A stretch of 64,000 nucleotides of DNA from Panulirus ornatus (Eukaryota; Arthropoda; Malacostraca; Decapoda; Palinuridae), in contig NC_092286.1 in NCBI RefSeq assembly GCF_036320965.1, positions 25,510,977-25,574,976 on the forward strand. Reading direction: 5' to 3'. The notes under the pieces are model-generated. The model was not told the origin of the DNA, searched no databases, and was given only the letters and a program-made list of their open reading frames with translations. This document shows positions 34,871-45,361 of this stretch, piece by piece. Positions within the stretch are counted from its first letter, which is position 1, and the number at the start of each line of letters is the position of its first letter. Position numbers and translations under genes: made by a program.

Positions 34871-36157
34871 AAGCTACTGATGTTACCATAATTCAGCTAG
34901 CAATCTAAACAAACATGGGAAAAGTTAAGATATTATGTAATGTTAGCCACTGTGTAAGGGTTAAGGGAACCCTGGAAATCAGCCCTCTTCGACTGTTAGT
35001 GCTGTTCTAGTTCAGTGCCAGGAAAAACACAATTTATTGATATTCTTGAATTTGATAGGATCTGGAAGTATAAGAATTTGAAATAAAGAGCTGTGTGAGT
35101 TGCATGTTTTCATGTGGGAGATGGAGAGAAAGTGTGTATTTGTTGACTTAATACCAGCCGCCCAGATTTATATGAGACTAAAAGAAGAGACTAACCTAGT
35201 CAAGGGAGGAAAGTTTGACAGCCACTGTAGAATTGTGCAGTTCCATCAGTATCTCTCCTGACACCCATGCAATGCACCTCCCTGATCAGTGGCTGGATAC
35301 CAAGTACTACCTACAACCTTTTACTTATTAATGTAATTATTTAGTTGTGGATCACAACATTGGGATGAAGTGAGACTTTGTGGACATGACCCGAGAGGGT
35401 AATGCAGGAAGTTAGGTCTGGATCGATAAGTGAATGTATTTTCTTTTTTTGTTCACAGGTTATGAATGCAAGACTTGCAAACCTTTTTTTGTAGTTTTTA
35501 CAAGATATTTTAGTTGTTATTTTGACTTCAGTGAATTTGGTAAGGGTAATGTATTCAGGGTGTTAATAGCATCATTGTCAGGTAAAGGATCTGGCACCTA
35601 CAGAATATTATGAAAAGTTTAACGCTGTCTTACTGTATTTGTGACAATGTAGGGATGGAGGATCCATATGCACATTAATATCAATAATGAATTGCTTAAG
35701 AGTAATGTCAAATCATAGACAATCATGCAGTCACTAAAGATACTGAGCTCTGCATGTTGACAGGAGTTAGTATTGATATTAATGAACAGTATGGAGACCA
35801 ACGGGCCTATTAAGAGCTGGTTTGTATGCTTCTTGCATGTTACCATTCTACTGCTTGAAAGTGGGGATAACTTATAACATATCCAGTGTGTGCCACGGTT
35901 TGAGTTAAGTCAGCTAAGTAGTGATCAGTCATTAATGTGCAAATGATCATTCTCATTATTAGTTTGACCACTTTTCTGCCTCTTGTCAGTACAAGGTTCA
36001 TGTCTGGTTTATATGGAGAAGGGTGCAAGTACAGAGAGAAATCTTTTCTGTGGAAATGATTTTCTCAGCTATGTTTGACATAATATCGGGCCTCACAACT
36101 TCTTCGATATCCTTCACCCTTAGCTCATGTGTTACCACTAAATTTTTAGCCTCTATA
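34871..36157. other. Intergenic or intronic stretch with one R1 fragment
   Basis: No gene recognised. 35120-35335 carries an R1 fragment. The remainder is AT-rich unique sequence. Confidence 0.45.
35120..35335 (-). mobile_element. Unclassified retroposon R1, copy d (5' part only)
   Basis: Matches the right-hand third of the 55927-56497 copy: the agagactaacctagtcaagg/gacagccactg section through to taccaagtactacctac. The tail end is absent. Confidence 0.5.
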
Positions 36158-37158
36158 AAATGGGAAGTGAGTCAGATGTTGTTCGCTGATGATACAGCGC
36201 TGGTGGCTGATTCATGTGAGAAACTGCAGAAGCTGGTGACTGAGTTTGGTAAAGTGTGTGAAAGAAGAAAGTTAGGAGTAAATGTGAATAAGAGCAAGGT
36301 TATTAGGTACAGTAGGGTTGAGGGTCAAGTCAATTGGGAGGTAAGTTTGAATGGAGAAAAACTGGAGGAAGTAAAGTGTTTTAGATATCTGGGAGTGGAT
36401 CTGGCAGCGGATGGAACCATGGAAGCGGAAGTGGATCATAGGGTGGGGGAGGGGGCGAAAATCCTAGGAGCCTTGAAGAATGTGTGGAAGTTGAGAACAT
36501 TATCTCGGAAAGCAAAAATGGGTATGTTTGAAGGAATAGTGGTTCCAACAATGTTGTATGGTTGCGAGGCGTGGGCTATGGATAGAGTTGTGCGCAGGAG
36601 GGTGGATGTGCTGGAAATGAGATGTTTGAGGACAGTGTGTGGTGTGAGGTGCTTTGATCGAGTAAGTAACGTAAGGGTAAGAGAGATATGTGGAAATAAA
36701 AAGAGCGTGGTTGAGAGAGCAGAAGAGGGTGTTTTGAAATGGTTTGGGCACATGGAGAGAATGAGTGAGGAAAGATTAACCAAGAGGATATATGTGTCGG
36801 AGGTGGAGGGAACGAGGAGAAGTGGGAGATCAAATTGGAGGTGGAAAGATGGAGTGAAAAAGATTTTGAGTGATCGGGGCCTGAACATGCAGGAGGGTGA
36901 AAGGAGGGCAAGGAATAGAGTGAATTGGATCGATGTGGTATACCGGGGTTGACGTGCTGTCAGTGGTTCAGTGGATTGAATCAGGGCATGTGAAGTGTCT
37001 GGGGTAAACCATGGAAAGCTGTGTAGGTATGTATATTTGCGTGTGTGGACGTGTATGTATATACATGTGTATGGGGGTGGGTTGGGCCATTTCTTTCGTC
37101 TGTTTCCTTTCGCTACCTCGCAAACGCAGGAGACAGCAAAAAAAAAAAAAAAAAAAGG
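36158..37158 (+). mobile_element. RTE-like LINE, young 5'-truncated copy
   Basis: Enters just before the RT catalytic box (EVSQMLFADDTALVADS) and stays open for over 250 codons to the C-terminal VNWIDVVYRG. Then short-form 3' UTR, stem-loop and a 20-base A tail. The junction with host sequence fuses about 50 unrelated codons upstream, which are not part of the element. Confidence 0.92.
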
Positions 37159-37199
37159 GGGGATTTAAAATAGAGTTGTATTTTGGCTCTCATTGACTG

Positions 37200-38858
37200 T
37201 TTTAGGCATCAGTTTGGCAAAAGTTAGCCTTAGTATATGGAAACATTGGTATGCTTGGGAGATTAGAGATGGGTTGTTGGTAAAATTAACCCACTTTATA
37301 TTATAGATTATGAATTTTTATCCCCCTGGTTGTATTTGCTGTCAATCTGTAAGGTTCACCCAGATGCATTGTGAGGAACAACTTTCACCATTGCAGATTG
37401 AAGCTTTTTAACATGAAATTCACTTTGGACACTGCTTGGCTAGATTAGTTACGAAATTTAGTAAAGTGTGTAAGAATATGTTTCCCCATTTTTCCTGTCC
37501 TGGGAGTCTCATCTATCCTAATGAGGTTCCTGTAGCACCCAGAAAACTGGCCATGTCCAGTGGTTGGGACCAGAGGTCATAAAGTGTTGTGATGTTAAAA
37601 GTGCTTCTAGTTGCAGAAAGTGTAAGACAAATGAGATGTAAGGGCTTGATGTCTTTTTTATGGTAGTTGCATCATGAGTATGAAGAATCCTGGGATGTGT
37701 TGCAGTGTTGATTGAAGTGTAGTGATGGATGAGGGCTTGAGCATAAAGTGTAGTGTTACGCATGTATGTTTGGCTTGTGTGATTTTTGATGGGTGTATGT
37801 CCAGAGAGTTATCATGACTGAGTTGGGTGATTGGTTTTATAGTGCTTTCTGGGTTGTTTCGTTGTGTGTGTGTGTTTTGTCAGTGGTATGTTTGTTAAGG
37901 ATGTGGGGGTTTTGTGAGTAGGTTACTGAAGTGTGAGGCATGGGTAAACTTTTTATTTCTACTTGGGGAATGTTGGTTAGTTAGTTAGTGGTAAAGAGGG
38001 TGGGGGTTAGTGCTGAGTTTGTTGAACTGGGACTGTATGAGGAGGATTTTGATTGTGAGGGTGTTGTGTTTGTATTTGCTAGACAGCCAGTGATTTTTTT
38101 CGTCTTGAGTGGACCATTTTGTGTGGGTTACAGCTTTGTTATGTTTACTAATGATAAGGTAAAAGACCAGGCAGGTGAAGCATAGTTTGAAGTGGATTGG
38201 ATAAATTATTTAAGATGTTGAGGGCATGTAATATGTGTTTTGCTTTTTTGTTGGTGCTATTAATGTGGCGAGTGAATATTGTGTGTGACATACATGACGC
38301 TTAGAATAGTTAAGTGTTTTGTGCACTAGTCAAGTTGACTTTAGGGTGTGACCTGGATTCATGTGTGTGTAGGGTTAAAAGAGTGATTGAAGAGTTATGT
38401 GGTTAAGAATATGAAGACTTTGACAAAATCAGGTTCTCAGCAATTTTTTGCAACTTGACTGGTTTAACAAGAATTTTTGCTGTGCTAACTTAGCCTCGTA
38501 AAAGTTTATCTTTCCCACGTGCTAAGATGCTGATGTACTAATATGAATGCAAAACAATTATTCAAAATATTGTCCATCAAATTGGGAAGTGTAATTTTAC
38601 CTATCAGTTGTTTTTCTGTTCATCATATTTTAATGTACAGTATAGTTATAGGAATCATAATCAAGAATGTTACATGTAAAAGTGCACGAGTGTGAAAATG
38701 CAGTCACTATCTTTTAACTTGTAACCAATGCTGTTATTTCAAGTGACCTGAAAGATATAAATTTCCCTTTGAATTTAGTGGTTCTGAAAGTTGAAATCTT
38801 GTACATAGTTATGATTTATAGAATAACACTTTTGTTAATGATAGGTGGTATCTTTCAG
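37200..38858. other. Upstream region of COP1, with a G/T-rich decayed block
   Basis: From about 37500 to 38420 the plus strand is strongly G/T-rich with few long open frames. The minus strand of 37518-37763 is open for 81 codons (LTSQHFMTSGPNHWTWPVFW) but I do not recognise it. Possibly an unassigned decayed element. Confidence 0.35.
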
Positions 38859-38953
38859 GTCACACCAATTTTGTTCGTGTTGGACGATTGAAGGCAGGAG
38901 TGTGTGAGCAGCATTGGCCTAGTTACTAAGGTAGTGTGGAGGGGAATCACAGC
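38859..38953 (+). promoter_or_regulatory. COP1: COP1 5' UTR with possible upstream splice acceptor
   Basis: GGTATCTTTCAG ends at 38858 and would serve as a 3' splice site, suggesting a non-coding upstream exon. An in-frame TAA at 38927-38929 shows that the coding sequence begins downstream of it. Use of the acceptor is inferred. Confidence 0.35.
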
Positions 38954-40906
38954 ATGGCATCAAGTGAAACACGGTTGGAAGGCTCCAACACACGCATGAC
39001 TGGTCGGGGAGTTAAGCGTGCCCATCCTGTTGTTTTAAATGGCTTGGAGGGAACAGCAGAGGAGAAGAATTCAGACTATCTGTGCCCTGTGTGTTTGGAC
39101 CTTATATCTGAGGCTCATATAACAAAGTGTGGTCATACTTTCTGTCGTGGGTGTTTAGTTAGTAGTATAGAATCTAACAAGCGATGTCCCAAGTGCAATT
39201 TTAGTGTAGAAAGTACAGATCACATATTTCCAAATCATACTGTAAACCAACAAATATTAAAACAACGTCGTTCAGCTGACTTACAGGCTGCCTTTACAAA
39301 AAAGAATAAGACAGCTGCCCTCAGTGAACTCCGGAATTATCTTAGTTTTAATTCATCTTGTTTAGGAATTAGTGATATTACTCATATAATAAGCATCTTA
39401 CAAGAGAAAAAGGAACAGTTAGAAGCTGCATCAGTGCAAAATAAATATGAACTCATGAAGGACTTCTTATCAGAGTTGCGTAAGCAGAAGGAAGAGCAGT
39501 TAGCTACAGTCAGTAGAGAATTAAAACTCATAACACATGATCTGTCCAGTGTACAGAATACTCTTGAAAGTGTTTCACCGTTTAGATCTTCAGGTGGCTG
39601 TGTACCACTAGGAAGCAGTGTTCCAAACTCTAGTGGTGTTTTCCTCACTGAAATTCTTGATGGTGATTGTCCAGGAACATCAAATGGAACCCAAGAGACT
39701 CAGAGTCCAACAGAAGAAGGCTTTAATGTCCCTTTGTTCAATCATGCTTATCCTGAAAGTTCTACTGTTCAAGCCAAACGAAAGCGAATGCACTTACACT
39801 TTGAGGAGTTAGTAGAACGTTACTTTAGTATGCGTGTGCCTGGCTTCAGTGACTCTGGTGTAGATGACGATGAAGATGATGGCCTTGAGCAGTTTGGGGA
39901 ATGCATTTCAAAATTTACTCAGTACAGTGCCATGCGCCCTTTAGCAACAATTAATTACAACTGTGATGTGTTTCATCAGTCCAGTAACATTGCCTCTAGT
40001 ATAGAATTTGATAAGGATAGTGAATATTTTGCAGTGGCAGGTCTCACTAAAAAGATTCGCATATTTGACTATGGTACAGTGATACGGGATACTGTTGATC
40101 TGCATTACCCATGTTCTGAAATGAGTTGCTCTTCTAAAATTAGCTGTGTGAGTTGGAGCAACTACATGAAACATATGTTAGCAAGTAGTGATTATGATGG
40201 TACAGTTACAGTATGGGATGCATTCACAGCTCAAAGGCTTCATGTTTTCCAGGAGCATGAGAAGCGTTGCTGGAATGTGGATTTCAACAAAATGGACACT
40301 AAACTCATAGCCTCTGGTAGTGATGATCACAAAGTCAAACTTTGGTCACTAGACAATGAGAGGTCTTTGACATGCTTAGAAGCAAAAGCGAATGTGTGCT
40401 GTGTACAATTCAATCCTTCTAGTAGGTATCATTTAGCGTTTGGGTCAGCTGATCACTGTGTACATTACTACGACCTACGGAATATGAAAGAAGCTGTAAG
40501 AGTGTTTAAAGGTCATCGCAAAGCTGTGTCTTATGTCAAATTTGTATCAAGTGAAGATATTGTATCAGCCTCTACAGATAGTCTTTTAAAGATTTGGAAT
40601 GTTAATAAATCACATTGTGTGCGTTCTTTGCAAGGACACATAAACGAGAAAAATTTTGTTGGTTTGGCAACCGATGGTGAATATGTAGCATGTGGCTCAG
40701 AAAATAATTCTTTATATGTGTATTATAAGGGACTGTCCAAAAAGCTCTTCAGTCTAAAATTTGATCAGAAGAAGTGGGTGTTAGACCCTGAGCAAAAGGA
40801 GGAGGAATCCTCTGAGTTTGTGTCTGCTGTTTGTTGGAGAAAAGGATCCAATATAATAGCAGCAGGTAATAGTAAAGGCATCATCAAAATACTACAGATG
40901 GTCTAG
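38954..40906 (+). CDS. COP1: COP1 E3 ubiquitin-protein ligase, single coding exon
   Basis: 650 residues, somewhat shorter than the 731 of human COP1 because of a shorter N-terminus. COP1 is a RING ubiquitin ligase that, in animals, helps target factors such as c-Jun and ETS proteins for degradation. The C3HC4 RING is complete: C44, C47, C59, H61, C64, C67, C78, C81. It is followed by SVESTDHIFPNHTVNQQILK (the COP1-typical segment after the RING). A Glu/Lys-rich coiled coil spans about 145-205. Ser-rich and acidic linkers follow, with FEELVERYFSMR at about 283-294. A WD40 propeller runs from about 335 to the end (EHEKRCWNVDFN, SGSDDHKVKLW, AFGSADHCVHYYDLRN, GHINEKNFVGLA). The start is the first ATG after an in-frame stop; the upstream GTG is not a credible start. 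There are no introns in the coding region and no disabling change. Other animal COP1 genes are usually split, so this could be a retrogene. Confidence 0.96.
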   Translation: MASSETRLEGSNTRMTGRGVKRAHPVVLNGLEGTAEEKNSDYLCPVCLDLISEAHITKCGHTFCRGCLVSSIESNKRCPKCNFSVESTDHIFPNHTVNQQILKQRRSADLQAAFTKKNKTAALSELRNYLSFNSSCLGISDITHIISILQEKKEQLEAASVQNKYELMKDFLSELRKQKEEQLATVSRELKLITHDLSSVQNTLESVSPFRSSGGCVPLGSSVPNSSGVFLTEILDGDCPGTSNGTQETQSPTEEGFNVPLFNHAYPESSTVQAKRKRMHLHFEELVERYFSMRVPGFSDSGVDDDEDDGLEQFGECISKFTQYSAMRPLATINYNCDVFHQSSNIASSIEFDKDSEYFAVAGLTKKIRIFDYGTVIRDTVDLHYPCSEMSCSSKISCVSWSNYMKHMLASSDYDGTVTVWDAFTAQRLHVFQEHEKRCWNVDFNKMDTKLIASGSDDHKVKLWSLDNERSLTCLEAKANVCCVQFNPSSRYHLAFGSADHCVHYYDLRNMKEAVRVFKGHRKAVSYVKFVSSEDIVSASTDSLLKIWNVNKSHCVRSLQGHINEKNFVGLATDGEYVACGSENNSLYVYYKGLSKKLFSLKFDQKKWVLDPEQKEEESSEFVSAVCWRKGSNIIAAGNSKGIIKILQMV

Positions 40907-41690
40907 TTAATATTTTCTGAATGCCATCCCATAGTGGAGATAAACTTTACTTTTTAATATGTCAGGATCAATATAAGACTGATTCTTCATTTATTAGCAA
41001 ATTTTATGCTGATAAGTAACTTGGTAATTTATGCCTGTACAGAATGTCACTTTACATATTTTGTATCTTGTTTGCAGTCTTATGTAATTAAATTTGATAT
41101 CTTGAAGGATAAAGGTAGTACTATTTAGTCTTGTAAATGGTTGTTGAATAGTCCTAAGATTAAGATGTTACCCATTGGTTTTGTGTTGATGTTTCTGTTA
41201 ACTTTAAGAAGCATTTCTACATTAAATTTTCACAAGGCTTATATCAGTTGATATAGACAACAAATAATCCTTGTGAAAGAAATCGGTAATTGTGTTATAC
41301 TCACCCCTAAAAGCAAAAGGTCTAATTTATGTTGTTTTCATCTTGTCTTGTGAAATACTTATTTGATTTAGATAAATTCAGTATGTTTTGAGAAAAAACA
41401 TGATGTGTTGAAGTTTGTTACAGACTGTTATCTTGTAAGACTGACATTACAGTGTCTGCAAAAAAATGTTGTCTAACCCCCGTATGTTGTCATAGGTGAT
41501 ACATGGCTTAGGTTTATTATGGGAACAAGCATGTGATGCTTTCAGGATGACATCATATTACTTCTGGTCACTGAGCTAGTGTTTCTAATAGTGTGAGCAC
41601 CAGTAACCTGCCTCACTGTTCCTCAAGCTGCCAGTTCATTTTGGGAATTTCACTTCTGGGCACTGTATTTCTTCCATCTGTGCTCCTATA
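40907..41690 (+). other. COP1 3' UTR and flank
   Basis: AT-rich. ATTAAA hexamers near 41088 and 41223 are possible polyadenylation signals. No poly-A tract marks a retrocopy end. Confidence 0.4.
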
Positions 41691-42100
41691 AGGTTGCCTC
41701 TTACCTTTCTAAGGAGAAAAAAGCCCAAATTGTCACCTAGAAGCAAGAAAATGTGGGTACACTTGAAATTTCTAGGTGCACTTGTGGTCAGATGCACAAT
41801 CAGGTGGCTACTTCCTGTAACATCTCATCAGTGCCTCCTCATTCAGGAGGTCAAGACCCTATGGACCCAAAACATAAACCTAGAATATATCAGGAACCTT
41901 GCTATTTCCATGCCCAGACATCTGCAGATGGTAGTCAAGGCCAAAGGAGAAGTGAAAAAGTACTAATATATGTGACATCCCCCTTGAAAATGTATGAGTT
42001 GGGTGGACAAGGTTTTTTAGACACTATATATCTTTGTTCGTTTGCCATATGTTGTTTCACCTGTCAGTTATTTATACTTTATATTGAGACATTAAGGGGT
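41690..42100 (+). pseudogene. Possible Tc1-like transposase remnant
   Basis: Broken frames read KKPKLSPRSK and KKAQIVT.KQENVGTLEISR followed by TSADGSQGQ. This recalls the N-terminal helix-turn-helix (KAQIV.L...G.S...I) of Tc1-like transposases. The match is short and no terminal repeats were found, so it is a weak call. Confidence 0.3.
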
Positions 42101-42944
42101 TGGGACTAGGGACCTTATTTCTGCAAAATGATTCTTCCTGGAGGTGTATTCCTATCCACCCCATGTAAATGGGAATGGAATTAAAGATAACACATACTTC
42201 GAAATTTTTTATCATTCTTTATTCCAAGGTAAAATGAGAAAATTATTTAACCATTCCACTACCAGTTTGGTAAGGTTTGCATGCCCCCAAATATGAAAGA
42301 AATATGTATCATTAAGGGTTAGTATATTAGGGGAGAAAGATATGTTTCATCAGGGACACATATTATTATGACAGTAGTGTACCTAGTGTTGTGATATGTG
42401 GATAATGATTATAAGTGTATGTATTATAGATCAACTGTTTGGAATGCATGGAAGACTAACATTTTCTACTGAATTTTCCATTAAGTATGGGCATGGTATC
42501 AAAGGTGAAGTGACATCAGTATGATTTTGTAATTATTCATTAAAGGAGCTGTTAATCTTTTGCTTTGAAAACTACAAAGTGTTGTCCAAAGGAGGTAGCC
42601 CTGACCATTTCAATCATCATTTTGTGAAAGTCCTTTATATGAGTAAAAATTCAATCTACCTCATATTCACATGCAAAAACCATGTATTTATCATTACCCC
42701 ATATTTACCAGTGTCCAAACCTGTCATTGGATGCCTGCTTCAGACATAACACAGTAATATTTAAGGAATACTAAAGTGCTCAAACAGCAACAGACCACTG
42801 GGTCCTTTCAAGGCTGTTTGTGATAGTGGAAGGTATCAGAAACTCGCAGAGTAGTGTGGTAAAAGTTAGAAGGCTTATCAATGAATTACAGAGGAAATAA
42901 CCTGTAAATTGTCATTTTGAATATGGAGATGCAAATAAGGAAAG
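42101..42944. other. Intergenic, no gene seen
   Basis: AT-rich sequence without recognised features. Confidence 0.45.
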
Positions 42945-45230
42945 TTATGGACTAGAAGTGAAGTATTTGTCAAACCTATTCTTAAACGTATCTGTAGTAC
43001 TGCTTTCAACCACTCTGCTTGGCAGAACATTCCATATGGTAATAATCATGTTGAAGAAAAAGCACTTCACCTCATTCGAGGTAAATCGTTTGCCCACAAG
43101 TTTGTATTCATTGCTATGAGTAAAGTCAGAAGAATTAAGTCTTAGGTAACTGAGTATTAAGACTATCAAAGCCTTTGATCATTTGAATACTTTCATCAGA
43201 TCACCTCTTAACCATCTTTTTTCAAAGCTAAGTAGCTTTGAGTCATTTAATCTGATCTCATAAGATTTGTTTCTCTGTCTGGGAATCATTTTGGTAACTC
43301 AATATTGAACTCTATCCATTCAGTCTCTGTCTTTTTAAGGTAGGGTGATCAAAACAACAGTTTTCAAGATGTAGATGAGCCAATGAATTGTAAAGAGTAA
43401 CGATTTCCGTGGACTTAGATTTGAAGGCTCTACCTACGAACCCAAGAGTTTTGTTTGCTCTTTTCACTGCTTCTGTGCACTGCCTACTTGGTTTTAGGTC
43501 AACAGAGATTATTACACCCAAGTCTTTTTCCTCATGTACCTTTTTCAGTTCAACAGAATTCATGCTATAGCTTGTTTCGTTTTTACCACCTATATGTAAA
43601 ACTTTGAACTTATCAATATTAGAATTCATTTGCCACTTATGAGAGTATCTCATCAGTTTGCATGTGTCAGTTCTAAGCTGCAGACATTCAAGTTTATATG
43701 TAGATTTATTTCTCAGATATGTATTCTCAGCAAATTTTGATATCTTGTAATGCAGCCCATTATCAATGTCATTAATTATATATAAGAATGAGAACTGGTC
43801 CCAAGACTTATTTGTGGCATTCTTCTTGTTACATCTAACCATTTTGAGGCTTAAGCATAATTACTACTCTTTTTGTATGGCTAGTTAACCAATTTCCTAT
43901 CCATTGAAGTACAACCTCGCCAATGCCATTTGACTTCATTTTTGCCGGTATTCTTTGTTGCAGAAGCTCATCAAAAGCTTTTTGAAAGTGTAAATAGATA
44001 AACTTAATTGCTTTACTTTTGTCATACATGTTGATTATATCATAAAAGACAAGTGATTTTGTTGGAGACCCTGCTGAGAATCATTTATTAAATTGTGGAC
44101 CTCTAAATGGTTTACAATTCTACCTCAAGTGATGGTTTTCATAAGTTTTCCAGCTACAGACATAAAGCTGATAGGACAGTAATTTCAGGGCAGTGACTTG
44201 TTACCTTTTCTGAATATTGGTGTTACATTAGCAAACTTTCATTCATCTGGAACTTTTCCTCTAGCAATTGATTTATTGAAAGGGCAGTCAAGGATTAAAC
44301 TATCTCATATTTACCTCTTTCACTGCTCTTAGATAAAACATATAAGGGCCTGCCATTTTATTTATTTTCACTCCATTTATTGCTAATAGTATGTCTTTGG
44401 CTTATGTCAATTTACTGAAAACATTTACTTCTCTTATCAATGAAACTGGATTTGGGACATGGGTTGTGTCTTCGATCGTAAATACAGATACAAAAAAAGT
44501 GTTTTGATATTTTTGCCATGGCTTTGTTGTCTTGAACCATGTCCCCATTTTCCTTAATTGATGGACCTGTTGACTGGGTAGTGACTCTCTTGCTTCTAAC
44601 ATAACTGTAAAACTCCTTAGGGTTTCTTTTGTTATTTTCAACAAAATATGTGCTTCATACTGACTTTTACTTTATCATATAATTCTCTTACTTTCTCTAC
44701 ATAAATTAACATACCTTACTGTACCATGTTGGTTTTTGGAATACCTGAATTTCTTTTGAGCTGCCTTCTTAGACAACAGGCTACTTTGTTTGACCTTTCC
44801 GCTACCTTTGTTTTGTTTTAGAAGTAGACCATCTACTCTGCATCATTACACATGTTCCATCTGATACTGTAAAGGTTTTTGTGAACTTTTCCAGGCTACA
44901 TTCATGACAATGTCATTGACCATATCATCCCAGGTTTGCCTGTCCGAGCAGTGCAAAAATCATTAAGATTTGCACATTTCGAATCGGGTATTTTTTCACA
45001 ACTCTTTTTGACCAACATTTCACGTGGTGTTGAAAACGACCTTAGAATTAATTTTTCAGTGAACACTTGTATCAAACTTTTCTCCAACTACAATATTATC
45101 AAAAAAGTCCTAATTTGTATTAAGAACTAAATCTGATATATTCTTGTCACTAGATGGTTTCTTGACTGATTGGATTAGGGCATTATCAAGTAAATTTAGG
45201 TAGAGCCCATGCTGGGAGCTACTGGAAAGG
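42945..45230 (-). mobile_element. CR1-like LINE remnant, long copy
   Basis: The minus strand carries, in order: FFVSVFTIED (before the RT), decayed RT text, FQKAFDELLQQRIPAKMKSNGI, WIGNWLTSHTKRVV, FLYIINDIDNGLHYKISKFA with FADD altered to FAEN, HKWQMNSNIDKFKVLHIGGK, EEKDLGVIISVDLKPSRQCT, then WNVLPSRVVESSTTDTFKNR at the C-terminus. This is the CR1 layout. Frameshifts and the lost catalytic Asp pair show it is dead. Confidence 0.82.
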
Positions 45231-45361
45231 GGTGTGTGATCAGGTTTTCATTTGTTTTCAACATAGTTACTGGCAATTTCCCCATTCCTTTTGAAGAACA
45301 GAGGAGCTGTATTGAATTGCAGTTGTATATGTTGTCTCATAGTTTATTAACACATACAATT

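Noticed and set aside
36023..36157. First 45-50 codons of the 309-codon frame at 36023-36952
   Set aside because: Similarity to other LINE copies begins only near 36158. The upstream codons are host sequence fused by chance at the truncated insertion border.
38936..38953. A six-codon N-terminal extension of COP1 starting with GTG
   Set aside because: GTG is not a normal start in animals, and the first ATG after the upstream in-frame stop is at 38954.
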